In this document: positions 25,249 to 34,304 of the stretch, in pieces
Numbering within the stretch: the first letter of the stretch is position 1
Layout of the letters: each line of letters opens with the position of its first letter
Assembly: GCA_003003925.1 (NCBI GenBank)
Contig: PVWP01000001.1
Location: 62,001 to 126,000 of the forward strand
Length of the DNA stretch: 64,000 bases
Direction: 5' to 3'
Source of the DNA: Aphanothece cf. minutissima CCALA 015
GTDB lineage: Bacteria > Cyanobacteriota > Cyanobacteriia > PCC-6307 > Cyanobiaceae
The notes under the pieces: model-generated
Told to the model about the DNA's origin: nothing
Seen by the model: the letters and a program-made list of their open reading frames with translations, nothing else
Database searches by the model: none
Program-made: the position numbers and the translations under genes

Positions 25249-28200
25249 TCAGCGGCGCAGCTGATGCACCAGCCGGCCCCGAACCGGTGGCTCGCTCGCC
25301 GCCGGTTCGGCGCGGAGGAACCTGATCGCGAGGGCCAGGGGTGGGGCGGCCAGCGCCAGCTTCGGACGGCTCTGGGAGCTCCACCACTCGTAACCCAGCC
25401 CCGGGACCGTGGCCACCCGGTGGGCCATGGCATGGAAGAACACATAGGCGGCCAGCAGCCGCCGGAGGGATCCGAAGCGGGATTCCCGGATCGCCTCGAT
25501 CCCATCGTCGCTGGGGAGACGGATGCCATTGCCGCAGCCCCCATGGATCGGGCTGGGGATGACCAGGGCGGCCTGAAAGTGCTCGGCGCTGATGCAGGGA
25601 TCGGAACTCAGGGCGACGATCTCGGGACCGGCACCCAGGTGACGGAGGCCTTCGGCCTGTCGGGCCGCCCCGAGCACCGCATCGGCGTGGGCCCGCTGTC
25701 GCTGGCTGCAGCGGCCGTCGGGAACCCCCAGGAACAGCAGGGTGCCGCGCACCAGCCGATGGGCATAGCCGTGGGGGAGGGAATCGGCGGGATCCGCACC
25801 ATGCACATCGAGGGCCGTGAGGCCATAGCTGAGGGCGAAGAGCTTGCTGACGAAGTTGCTGAGCAGCTGGTGCAGCCCCTCGGCCTCGCCGATCACCAGG
25901 CTCCGCCGACCGATGCGGGCCAGGGGCTGGCGCCCCTGAAGGAACCTCAGGCCCAGGGTCCAGCACCAGGGACCCAGGACGTAGAGGGCCACATCGGCGG
26001 GCAGGCTCAGGGCCAGCAGCAGGGAACCCATCCCCTCCCCCTCGGCCAGGCCGGCCAGCGGCAGCAGGGCGAGGGTGAGGCCCCGGAACAGGGGCATCCC
26101 CCATCCCAGGCTGCCGAGGACGTACAGCGCGTGGATCAGCCAGGCGGCCGGGGTCTCCAGGACATGCCAGGCCCACCGCCTGCCTTCCTGCACCAGCCGG
26201 CGGGAGACGGCGCTGGGGTGGGGCTGCCCCCCCTCGTCGGCACCGATGATCTCGCGGACATCGTTGACCAGAAGCTGGTCCTCCATCGTCTCCAGAGCCA
26301 GCAGCGCCTCCGGTCGCAGCCGCAGCCCCAGGGGGCGCTGGTCGGGGAAGGCCTGCTGGACCTGGCGGCAGAGGCTGAACAGCAGCTCGGTGAGGGTCTG
26401 GTGCATGGCCGCCACCGTGGCGGTGGCGGCCTCGGAGGTGCGGCGGCCGGCCGCCGTGGTGAACAGCCGATGGCGGCGGGCCTGGTCGGGGCCGTCGGGG
26501 GCCGGCAGCGGAGACGCCGGCAGGCTGTCCGGGTCGCCGATGACCAGGAAGACGTCCTCGATCAGGGCCTCGCGCACCAGCCGGTCGCAGGCGTCCAGCA
26601 CCTGGCGGCAGGGGGTGCTCTGGCCGGAATCGCTGAGCACCAGCACGATCGACTGGCGGGACAGATTCAGGGACGATCCGTCGCCGTGCAGATGCTGGAG
26701 AACGGCGCTGGCGGAGAGCGCCTTCACGTGGAGCAGGGGCATGAGCCCCTCCAGATCTCGCGCGAAGTGCGCACCCAGCCAGAGGTTGTTCTCGAGGCCT
26801 GTGACCAGCAGATCCACATGGCTGGATCGGGCCAGGGCCGGATCCAGTCCTTCGCGCGTGAGCAACGCTTGCCTTTCGGCCAGGCGCATCGCCGTGGCGA
26901 TCAGCAGCCGGGCCAGGGCCTGGGCGCTGGCGCGGTTGGCCGAGAGGGGATGGATCCAGTCGTCCTGGATCCTGGACAGCAGACCGGGGATCGCCGCCAG
27001 GTCCGCACCCACCGGATCCAGGCCCCCGCGTCCAGCCCGGGATGGGGGCTCGGCGGATCCGGGGCAGGCGCGGGAGGCCTGGCGGCGGCGACGGATCTCC
27101 TCGGCGGTCAGTTCACGCTCCTGCGAGAGCGAGTGGATGGTGAGGGCCGTGGGGGAGAGAACGGCGATCTCGCCGGCGACCGGATCCAGGTCGATGCGAT
27201 GGCAGCCGGGTCGCCCCCCCAGCACCGCATCCACCGCAGCCGGCTCGGTGGCGTAGAGAGCCACGGCGCCGGGTCCGTCGACGCCGATGGCGATCGACTG
27301 CCCCAGGCTGCAGAGAACCAGCCGGTCGGGCCAGGTGGCGGAGATCACGACCAGCCCGAAACGGCCCCGGGCACAGGCCAGGAACTGGCGGGCCGCGGCG
27401 AAGGGATCGTGATGCAGGAACGCGCCGATGGCCGCCCGGATCCATCGCCGGGTCCGCGAGGAGCTGTAACGCCGCAGCAGGGGATCGGCCTCGAGTCGGT
27501 GCAGGATCCGCAGGGTCAGTTCCTCCATCACGGCGGGTTGGTCGAGGCACGCGTCTGGGCGGGAGGCGATCAGGTCCTGGAAGGCGGCTTCGAAGCCGGT
27601 GGCCCAGGGCGCGAAGGCGGCGCTGGCCGGGGCGGCGGCGGGCTCCGCCAGAAGCCGCAGGGACGCCAGCCGCACGGCGGCGAACCAGTCCCCCTGGCAG
27701 ATCAGCAGATCCATCAATCCGGCGACCGTCGGCGCCGCTCCGGCCGCCGCAGGGCCGCCGCGCAGGGCAGCCCGCAGCCAGGTCCCCAGGCCGTGGACGG
27801 TCGTTTCGGCGCCGAACAGGCTGTACCCCTGGAACTCGCCTTCGAGGGCGATGCGGTGCTGAACCGCCTGCCAGTCACTCACCCAGCGTCCCTGCGACCT
27901 GGACCAGAGACGGCGCCGCTGGGGCGGGGACCAGCGCTGCCAGTGGGACTCGAGGTTGCCGGGGGGGCCGCTGGAGCCGGGGCCGTACTGCCAGGCCGCG
28001 ATCAGCCCGGAGGGCACGGGTCGGCGGCCCGTCCGCAGGGCCCGGCTTCCGGCCCGGCGGAAGCTGCGCTCCAGCGAGCGGGTGAGGTGGCCGCGCTTGC
28101 CGTTGATCCTGCCGTGTCCGACGACGTCGATCCGGCCCCTCCGATCACGCACCACCACCAGGCCAGCGCCTGCGGGGGCCCCCCGGGTCTCCATCTCCAG

Positions 28201-28878
28201 GCCCATGGTCCGGAAGCGATCGATGGCAGGCGGCGGCAGCAGCTCGCCCCGCACCGATGGATCGGCACCACTGATGAAGCCGAAATGGCCGCAGTGGAAG
28301 CGGGCGGCCCGGCCGCTCCCGATCGCCGCCCAGTCAGTGCGTGAGGCCAGCAGCAGGGCGCCGTTGGCCGCCGCCACGCAGACCAGCAGGGCGCGCACGG
28401 GGGCGGGGGTCCCTGCGCTGAACACCTCCAGGCCGCCCCAGGCCAGGGCGAGGGCCAGCAGGTTGGACAGCAGACCACCGCCGGCCTTCAGTCGCACCCG
28501 CCAGGGTGTCGGGTCCCCGGCCGCCACCCAGGGTCGCGATCGCCCCCGGCCGTCCCCCGGACCGATCGGGGCCAGGGGCGCCAGGCTCCCCAGGACCTCG
28601 CCGGGGGAGCGATGCTCCAGAAGGTTGGCCACGGCCAGGGCGTCGCCGTCGCCGTCGACCAGGGCGCGCATCAGGGCATGGCCGGTCCCGTGCAGCAGCT
28701 CCGCCGAGCACCAGCTGAGCCGGATCAGGGACGACAGCACGAGCGGCCATGGCGTCGCCGGGCCAGGCAGCCCGGCCACCACCAGGGCCAGCAGCTCTGG
28801 CCAGCAGTGCCCGATCCACCCGTCCGTCCCAGCGGGCGCGGGCCACCGATGCCGGTGACTGGGGACGTGGGACGTCAT
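25249..28878 (-). CDS. giant membrane protein with degenerate M50-like, class II glutamine amidotransferase-like and SIS-like regions
   Basis: 1209 residues; no single known protein is recognised. Residues 25-185 are hydrophobic and recall an M50 protease membrane domain: HGTGH at 63-67 in place of HExxH, and KAGGGLLSNLLALALAWGG at 131-149. From Cys196 (HCGHFGFIS, compare CGIVGYIG) the sequence follows the GlmS amidotransferase domain: METRGAPAGAGLVVV at 229-243 and RFGLVVISATWPDRLVLCSL at 506-525, with an inserted region between. Residues about 688-840 look like a sugar-isomerase (SIS) domain (LLVTGLENN; VLVLSDSGQSTP at 746-756). The C-terminal 300 residues hold further membrane segments. 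The ATG at 28878 is 98 bp from an operator shared with the haloperoxidase. Domain assignment is by eye; the function is unknown. Confidence 0.75.
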   Translation of the reverse strand: MTSHVPSHRHRWPAPAGTDGWIGHCWPELLALVVAGLPGPATPWPLVLSSLIRLSWCSAELLHGTGHALMRALVDGDGDALAVANLLEHRSPGEVLGSLAPLAPIGPGDGRGRSRPWVAAGDPTPWRVRLKAGGGLLSNLLALALAWGGLEVFSAGTPAPVRALLVCVAAANGALLLASRTDWAAIGSGRAARFHCGHFGFISGADPSVRGELLPPPAIDRFRTMGLEMETRGAPAGAGLVVVRDRRGRIDVVGHGRINGKRGHLTRSLERSFRRAGSRALRTGRRPVPSGLIAAWQYGPGSSGPPGNLESHWQRWSPPQRRRLWSRSQGRWVSDWQAVQHRIALEGEFQGYSLFGAETTVHGLGTWLRAALRGGPAAAGAAPTVAGLMDLLICQGDWFAAVRLASLRLLAEPAAAPASAAFAPWATGFEAAFQDLIASRPDACLDQPAVMEELTLRILHRLEADPLLRRYSSSRTRRWIRAAIGAFLHHDPFAAARQFLACARGRFGLVVISATWPDRLVLCSLGQSIAIGVDGPGAVALYATEPAAVDAVLGGRPGCHRIDLDPVAGEIAVLSPTALTIHSLSQERELTAEEIRRRRQASRACPGSAEPPSRAGRGGLDPVGADLAAIPGLLSRIQDDWIHPLSANRASAQALARLLIATAMRLAERQALLTREGLDPALARSSHVDLLVTGLENNLWLGAHFARDLEGLMPLLHVKALSASAVLQHLHGDGSSLNLSRQSIVLVLSDSGQSTPCRQVLDACDRLVREALIEDVFLVIGDPDSLPASPLPAPDGPDQARRHRLFTTAAGRRTSEAATATVAAMHQTLTELLFSLCRQVQQAFPDQRPLGLRLRPEALLALETMEDQLLVNDVREIIGADEGGQPHPSAVSRRLVQEGRRWAWHVLETPAAWLIHALYVLGSLGWGMPLFRGLTLALLPLAGLAEGEGMGSLLLALSLPADVALYVLGPWCWTLGLRFLQGRQPLARIGRRSLVIGEAEGLHQLLSNFVSKLFALSYGLTALDVHGADPADSLPHGYAHRLVRGTLLFLGVPDGRCSQRQRAHADAVLGAARQAEGLRHLGAGPEIVALSSDPCISAEHFQAALVIPSPIHGGCGNGIRLPSDDGIEAIRESRFGSLRRLLAAYVFFHAMAHRVATVPGLGYEWWSSQSRPKLALAAPPLALAIRFLRAEPAASEPPVRGRLVHQLRR

Positions 28879-28975
28879 GACAGGCAGGCCAACGCACTGC
28901 CGTCACTGTCCGGGCATCGCCGCCGGCGTGTGTTGATCCCCGTCGCCTCCGACTGGGAGATGGCTGCCACTCCGC

Positions 28976-28991
28976 TGTCACCTGGATGACA
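28976..28991. promoter_or_regulatory. candidate Crp/Fnr-family operator in the divergent crp / giant-protein promoter region
   Basis: Perfect inverted repeat TGTCA-CCTGGA-TGACA, with half-sites identical to those at 25170-25185. It is 98 bp upstream of the giant protein start (28878) and 14-44 bp upstream of the two possible crp starts (29005, 29035). This would allow activation of the giant gene and autoregulation of the regulator. An 8-mer GATGGCTG also lies near both sites (28959-28966 and 25160-25167). Confidence 0.6.
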
Positions 28992-29004
28992 AGCCAGGCA
29001 AACC

Positions 29005-29727
29005 ATGGGAAGGTGGCGCGTCCGTCGGAGGGAGATGGGAGGCTTCGAGGCCGGTGAATTGAGGTCCTTCCCCCTGTTCGAGGGACTGGCGATCGAGCAG
29101 CTGGAGAGCCTTCTCGGCGAGCACCGGACCCTGCAGGTGCCGGCGCAGCATCAGCTGGTCTTCGAGGGTGACTGGAACGATGGGTTGTTCCTGATCCGCT
29201 CAGGGGTGGTGAAGGTTCGACGCCTCACGTTGCAAGGGGAAGAGGTGGTGATCGCGTTGATGGGTGCCGGGGAAATGTTCGGAGAGCTGGCGATGCTGCT
29301 CGGCAACAGCCGGCGGTCTGCCGATGTGGTGGCACTCACCCCGCTTGAAGTGGTGAAACTGCGCTGGAAAACGGTCCAGGACGAGTTGGATCGCTCGACG
29401 GGATTCGCCATCGAGATGGCCCGGCTGCAGGCCAGGCGCCTGCTCGGCCTGGGACGACGCTTCAGCCTGCGGGGCGAGGATGCCCCCACCCGCGTCCTGG
29501 CCACCCTGCTGGAGCTGGCCTACTGCAGCGGCTATGGCAACGATCCGCTCGCCCCGATTCCCGACCTGAAGCAGACGGAGATCGCCGCCATCGCCGGGCT
29601 GGCCCGCGGCACCACCTCCCGGATTCTCACCCAGCTCCGCTCCCGGGGAACCATCGTCGAGACGGCCGAAGGGCTGCAGCTGGCGAATCTGGAGCCCCTG
29701 CGTCGGCGGGGACTGCTGGAGCCCTGA
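29005..29727 (+). CDS. Crp/Fnr-family transcriptional regulator
   Basis: 240 residues. The cyclic-nucleotide-binding fold begins at LRSFPLFEGLAIEQLESLLG and includes VFEGDWNDGLFLIRSGVVKV and GEMFGELAMLLGNSRRSADV, with the GELA...RR arrangement that in cAMP receptors holds the cyclic phosphate. The long dimer helix leads to a winged helix with recognition region LKQTEIAAIAGLARGTTSRI. No Fe-S cysteines of the Fnr type are seen at the N-terminus. The start may be ATG 29005 or the ATG at 29035, which has a GGAGGG just before it. It is divergent from the giant membrane protein and 141 bp before a nucleotide cyclase gene. Confidence 0.92.
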   Translation: MGRWRVRRREMGGFEAGELRSFPLFEGLAIEQLESLLGEHRTLQVPAQHQLVFEGDWNDGLFLIRSGVVKVRRLTLQGEEVVIALMGAGEMFGELAMLLGNSRRSADVVALTPLEVVKLRWKTVQDELDRSTGFAIEMARLQARRLLGLGRRFSLRGEDAPTRVLATLLELAYCSGYGNDPLAPIPDLKQTEIAAIAGLARGTTSRILTQLRSRGTIVETAEGLQLANLEPLRRRGLLEP

Positions 29728-29868
29728 TGGCCCCGCTCCGGCACGGCCTTCCGGGTGGCCGGAGATGACAGAACGTCGCAGGAAAAAACAGCCGGCCGTT
29801 AGAATGGACTGGAGAAATCCACACCTCTCGACGTTGGCCGCAGCCCCGAGCACGGCGATGCATCAGCC

Positions 29869-32800
29869 ATGGGTCCACGGGTGAAACCTGTCAAACGTCC
29901 TCCGGAACGACGTCAGGTCACTGTTCTGTTCTGCGACCTCGTCAACTCCACATCTCTCGCTGAGCAACTCGACCCCGAGGTGCTGATGGAGATGGTGGAA
30001 TCTTATTACGCCATCTGTGATGACATTGTCTCCTCACACAGTGGCTACATGGCCCAGTATCTGGGTGATGGCATCCTGGCCTATTTCGGCTATCCCGATG
30101 CCTCGGAGGAGGCGGCCCCCAATGCCGTCAGGGCGGGCCTGCGACTGCGGGAGGCGATACGGGGCCTGCCGTCGCCCACCGGTGAACCCCTGCGCAGCCG
30201 CATCGGCATTGCCACGGGATCCGTGGTGGCCACCAGCATCCGGAACATCGAGACACCGCACAAAGCCGGTCTGATGATGGGGAAAACCCCGAATCTGGCC
30301 GCCAGGCTGCAATCGCAGGCGGGCCCCGACCAGATCCTGGTGTCGGAGAGCACCCATCGGATCACCCGGGAGTTGTTCCATCACCAGAGTCTTGGTCCAA
30401 GGGAACTGAAAGGCTTCCATCAGGCCGTGCAGATCTATGCGGTGGTGGAGGAAACCGACGTGTCCTGCCGTTCCCAGGCCCGCTGGAGAACCAGTGATCT
30501 GCCACTGATCGGCCGCCGGCAGGAAATGGAACGGCTGTGGAACGCATGGCAGGCCGCCGCCGCAGGGCGGGGCCAGGTGGTGCTGCTCCAGGGGGAAGCG
30601 GGAATCGGCAAGTCCCATCTGGTCGGTGAACTGAAGCGATCCCTGCTGGAGCAGGGTCACCGTCAGATGAGCTGGTACTGCGGCCCGAACACCAGGGAAA
30701 GCACCCTCCATCCCATCGCCGAACAGATCAACAAAGCCGCCGGCTTCGAAAAGGGCGAAGCCGATGGGAGCCGCCACCAGAAGCTGGCCCGGCTGATGGA
30801 GCGCTACGGCGCCACCGAAGCCAGCAGCCTGGAGGTTCTGGCCGATCTCATCGGCCTGCCCGGAGGCCAGCAGTCGGCGCTGGAGGGACTGACCCCCGAG
30901 AAGAAACGACAGATCCGACTGGACACGCTGCTGGCCATGGTCCAGGCCTGGAGTCAGGGTCAGCCGAGTCTGATCGTCGTCGAGGATCTGCACTGGATCG
31001 ATCCGACAACCCTGGAACTGCTGGATCGTCTGATCGCCGCCGCCCATCGGCAGCCCTGGATGGTGCTGGCCACGGCGCGGCCCGAATTCGATGCGCGCTG
31101 GCCCCCGGGCGACAACTGTGCCCACGTCAACCTCAGGCGGCTGGACCGCACGGCCTCCGAACAGATCTGCACCTGTCTGAACGCCGATGAAGCCCTCTCC
31201 CCCCAACTGATGCGGCGCATCGTCGAACGCTGCGATGGGATTCCCCTGTTCGTGGAGGAAACGACGAAGGCCATGCTCGAGCAGGTTCGTGCCAACGGCA
31301 CCGGCGGCGGCGATGACGCCGACCCGATCCCGGAGACCCTGCAGGACTCCCTGGCCGCCCGCCTCGATCGACTCGGTCCGGCCCGTCGGCTGGCCAGTAT
31401 CGCCGCCGTGATCGGCAGAAGCTTCACCTACGACTTACTGGAAGCCGTTTCCAGCCAGCCGGAGGCGGTGCTGCGCCAGCAGATGGATGATCTGCTGGTG
31501 TCCGGGCTGCTGCAGTTCTCCGATCAGACAGCCGGTGAGGCCTACGAATTCAAGCATGCGCTGATTCGTGACACGGCCTACGAAACCATGCTGAAACGGG
31601 AACGGCAGATCCTTCACGAACAGATCGCCGAGACCCTCTCGGGTCATTTTCATGAGCTCGTGGATGCGGAGCCCCAGCTGCTGGCCCATCACTTCACCCG
31701 CGCAGGATCCTTCGAACAGGCGATCCCCCACTGGATCAGGGCCGGGGCACGATCCGCTGAAATGGCCTCCCATGAAGAAGCTGTGCAGCACTTCCAGACG
31801 GCCCTCGATCTGCTGCGTCACGAAGGCTGTCGCCAGGAGACGCTGCCAGCCTCCCTGGAGCTGACACTGCTGCTGGGCCTGGCCATGAGCCTGGCCGGAT
31901 CCCGCAGCTACTCGGCACCTGAAGTCGGGCAGATTCTGGAGGAATCCCGGAGGCTGGCGGAGCGCCTCGAGGACAGCCAGTCGTCCTTCGCGATCCTGCG
32001 GGGAATCTGCAACTTCAGCCTCGTCTCCTGCGATCTGGAGAATGCCGAGCACTCGGCTGGCCAATGCCTCCAGCGATGGGATCAAGGCCGGAATCCCATC
32101 CACGGAATTGAAGCCCATTTCTCCATCGGTTACGTCCATTACGTCAAGGGATCCATGGCCCTGGCGCGCCAGCATCTGCGTGAAAGCATTGACCTCTATC
32201 ACCTCCACGAGGGCTGGGATCTGAGCTTTCCGTCCACCCATGATCCGATGACAGGTTCCCTCACGGCCCTTGCGATGGTGGAGCAGGCCGCCGGCGATCC
32301 GGACCAGGTGGCCGCCACCCTCGAACAGGCACGACGCCATGCCGCACGGCTGGGCCGGAACTACGAGACGGTGTACACGATGAGCCACGAACTGCTGATT
32401 CTTGTGCTGCAGGGTCGCTATCTCGAGGCCATCGCCCTCAGCGAAACGATCCTGAAGATCTCCGATACCTACGGCTACCTGACCTGGCGTGCCATCGCCA
32501 AGGTCTACAAAGGCGTCGCCCTGGCCCAGGCCGGACAGGCGGAGCCGGGGGGAGATGCGCTGGCGATCGCCACCGAAGGCATGCGGGAACAGCAGCGCCT
32601 GGGCGTCAGGACGCTGGAGGGCTTTCGGCTGGCCGAGATTGCCACGCTCCACTCTCTGGCCGGCTCCACCTCCGAAGCCTTCGCCACCATTGAGGCGGCT
32701 GAGGAGGCCGTCAGGCGCTCGGGTGAGGCCTACTTCCTGCCCCTCGTCCAGGTCCGCAAAGCGGATGTGATCGCCAGGGCCAGGGGCCATGACGAGCCAT

Positions 32801-32928
32801 CCGTGATGGAAGCCCTGGATCAGGCCCTGGCCATGGCCAGGACCCAGGGAGCCACCAGCTTCGAGACGATGATCAACGACAAGAAACAGCTCTACGCACG
32901 GGAACGGATCGGCGGATCGGCGCCGTAA
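29869..32928 (+). CDS. class III nucleotide cyclase fused to AAA/STAND-type ATPase and TPR-like repeats
   Basis: 1019 residues. The N-terminal cyclase homology domain (about 14-195) has metal Asp in VLFCDLVNST (Asp23), QYLGDGILAYFGYP (Asp67) and the transition-state Asn/Arg in NLAARLQ (142-148). The usual adenine-selecting Lys position is Gln63, as in this ATPase-linked subfamily. A P-loop ATPase follows (Walker A GEAGIGKS at 242-249; Walker B SLIVVEDLHWID). The C-terminal 450 residues are helical repeats of TPR type. Such proteins probably make cAMP under control of an unknown signal. It follows the Crp gene on the same strand. GC content is a little lower than in the core genes. Confidence 0.88.
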   Translation: MGPRVKPVKRPPERRQVTVLFCDLVNSTSLAEQLDPEVLMEMVESYYAICDDIVSSHSGYMAQYLGDGILAYFGYPDASEEAAPNAVRAGLRLREAIRGLPSPTGEPLRSRIGIATGSVVATSIRNIETPHKAGLMMGKTPNLAARLQSQAGPDQILVSESTHRITRELFHHQSLGPRELKGFHQAVQIYAVVEETDVSCRSQARWRTSDLPLIGRRQEMERLWNAWQAAAAGRGQVVLLQGEAGIGKSHLVGELKRSLLEQGHRQMSWYCGPNTRESTLHPIAEQINKAAGFEKGEADGSRHQKLARLMERYGATEASSLEVLADLIGLPGGQQSALEGLTPEKKRQIRLDTLLAMVQAWSQGQPSLIVVEDLHWIDPTTLELLDRLIAAAHRQPWMVLATARPEFDARWPPGDNCAHVNLRRLDRTASEQICTCLNADEALSPQLMRRIVERCDGIPLFVEETTKAMLEQVRANGTGGGDDADPIPETLQDSLAARLDRLGPARRLASIAAVIGRSFTYDLLEAVSSQPEAVLRQQMDDLLVSGLLQFSDQTAGEAYEFKHALIRDTAYETMLKRERQILHEQIAETLSGHFHELVDAEPQLLAHHFTRAGSFEQAIPHWIRAGARSAEMASHEEAVQHFQTALDLLRHEGCRQETLPASLELTLLLGLAMSLAGSRSYSAPEVGQILEESRRLAERLEDSQSSFAILRGICNFSLVSCDLENAEHSAGQCLQRWDQGRNPIHGIEAHFSIGYVHYVKGSMALARQHLRESIDLYHLHEGWDLSFPSTHDPMTGSLTALAMVEQAAGDPDQVAATLEQARRHAARLGRNYETVYTMSHELLILVLQGRYLEAIALSETILKISDTYGYLTWRAIAKVYKGVALAQAGQAEPGGDALAIATEGMREQQRLGVRTLEGFRLAEIATLHSLAGSTSEAFATIEAAEEAVRRSGEAYFLPLVQVRKADVIARARGHDEPSVMEALDQALAMARTQGATSFETMINDKKQLYARERIGGSAP

Positions 32929-32981
32929 TCGCCCTCACCCAGGGCGCAGACGTTCCGACACACCGAAGCGATGGCGGCCCC

Positions 32982-34304
32982 TCAGGGTCTCAGGCCCAGC
33001 GCCTGTCGGGCCAGGGACACGGACAGGCCGGCCCACTGGATCGAGGCATCCGCCAGGTCGGCGGTCAGGGACAGGCAGGCCCTGGGGATGGTGGCGAGAT
33101 CCCGGATCAGGGGGCTTCCCGTCGTCGGCCCATCACCGTTCGCTTCCGCCAGGACGGAGGCACTGACCATGCGCAGGTCGGCGCTGAGGGAATAACTGGA
33201 GCCCAGCCCCACCAGCTCGATGAAGTCTCCATCGCGCTTGTGCTGCCCAAGACCGAGCTGGTTGACCAGGGGAAGGCCAGCGTGATTGAAGATCTGGATC
33301 CGGAAGTGGCCGAGCCCCCAGAATCTGAGTTGGCGCACATTCTCCGACTGCCAGACCGTCTCCAGCAGGGCCTGATGGTCGGAATAGGCCGGATCCACAC
33401 TGCTTCTGGTCTGCTTGAGGCTGTTGATGGCCAGCTTCGGAGACAGGAAGGTGAATCCCTGGACCAGCTCGGCGATCCGGTTCAGGAAAGTGCCGGAGCC
33501 GGACCCTGCCGGGCCCGGCCATGCCGGTCCGAGCCCGACCCCTGCCTCGGCGGCAGCACGATCCAGAACCGGCGATTCCTGGAGGGGGGGCACCTCAGCA
33601 TCGAACGGAGCGTCCGCCGGGAACTTGGGATCCGCCTGGACGCGAATGATGGGCAGCATCTGCTCGTGGATGTCCTGTCCGTAGCGCATGTAGGTGGGCA
33701 CACTGATCCCCATCGAGTCCGTATCGTCGCCGAACAGTTCTCCGGAGAGGGAGTTGCGGGACGGGGGGTGGGGCGCGCCCGACGGGCGGGAGTCCAGGCA
33801 ATCGAATCGGCCCACCAGCTTGGACAGCCCGATCACTTCCCGACCCGTGATCGCCGAACGGATGTTGTCCACGCAGATGAATGGGTAGACCCAGCAGATC
33901 CTGTCCGGGAATCCATTATTGAAGCGAAGAACGGGGAACGAGAAGAAAACCTCGTGCTGCCGGGTGGAGCGCTCAGGGTGGAAGCTGCCGGAACGCATGT
34001 CTGGATAGAAGAGCACCCCAAGAACAACGAACGGCTGTCCGAAACCGGCGCCCAACAGCGGCAGGGACGACAGCGGCCAGTAGGTGAAGGCGTTGGAGGC
34101 TGGATTGAGATAACGTGAGCAGAAGCTCTCGAGGGCCCTGGCCTCGGCCCTGAGCTTGAAATAGTGCGACTGGATCCCCTTGAAGAAGTAAGGGGGGGCC
34201 TCCTGCTGGCCATCCAGTGGATTGTCGAGATAGGGAAGATCGTTCACAGATGCAGGAGCGACTGGTCCCGACACGCGTGAACTCAGCCTACCCGCAAAAC
34301 ACAA
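32982..34304 (-). CDS. acetoacetate decarboxylase-superfamily-like protein
   Basis: 440 residues from a TTG at 34304 that has a well-spaced GGAGG and overlaps the upstream gene by 22 nt; a GTG at 34247 without such a site is the alternative. The middle region VDNIRSAITGREVIGLSKLV (about 145-164) matches the GREmxGxPK-type segment of the acetoacetate decarboxylase fold, with Lys162 in place of the Schiff-base lysine, and YWPLSSLPLLGAGFGQPFVV precedes it. The C-terminal 200 residues are not recognised. It is the last gene of a five-gene run with isoprenoid-type enzymes. The reaction is unknown. Confidence 0.65.
   Translation of the reverse strand: MCFAGRLSSRVSGPVAPASVNDLPYLDNPLDGQQEAPPYFFKGIQSHYFKLRAEARALESFCSRYLNPASNAFTYWPLSSLPLLGAGFGQPFVVLGVLFYPDMRSGSFHPERSTRQHEVFFSFPVLRFNNGFPDRICWVYPFICVDNIRSAITGREVIGLSKLVGRFDCLDSRPSGAPHPPSRNSLSGELFGDDTDSMGISVPTYMRYGQDIHEQMLPIIRVQADPKFPADAPFDAEVPPLQESPVLDRAAAEAGVGLGPAWPGPAGSGSGTFLNRIAELVQGFTFLSPKLAINSLKQTRSSVDPAYSDHQALLETVWQSENVRQLRFWGLGHFRIQIFNHAGLPLVNQLGLGQHKRDGDFIELVGLGSSYSLSADLRMVSASVLAEANGDGPTTGSPLIRDLATIPRACLSLTADLADASIQWAGLSVSLARQALGLRP

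Noticed and set aside
25180..28344. 1054-codon plus-strand frame opposite the giant membrane protein
   Set aside because: Translation is Gly/Gln-rich with no hydrophobic or domain pattern. The minus strand shows GlmS-like and membrane features and good upstream signals.
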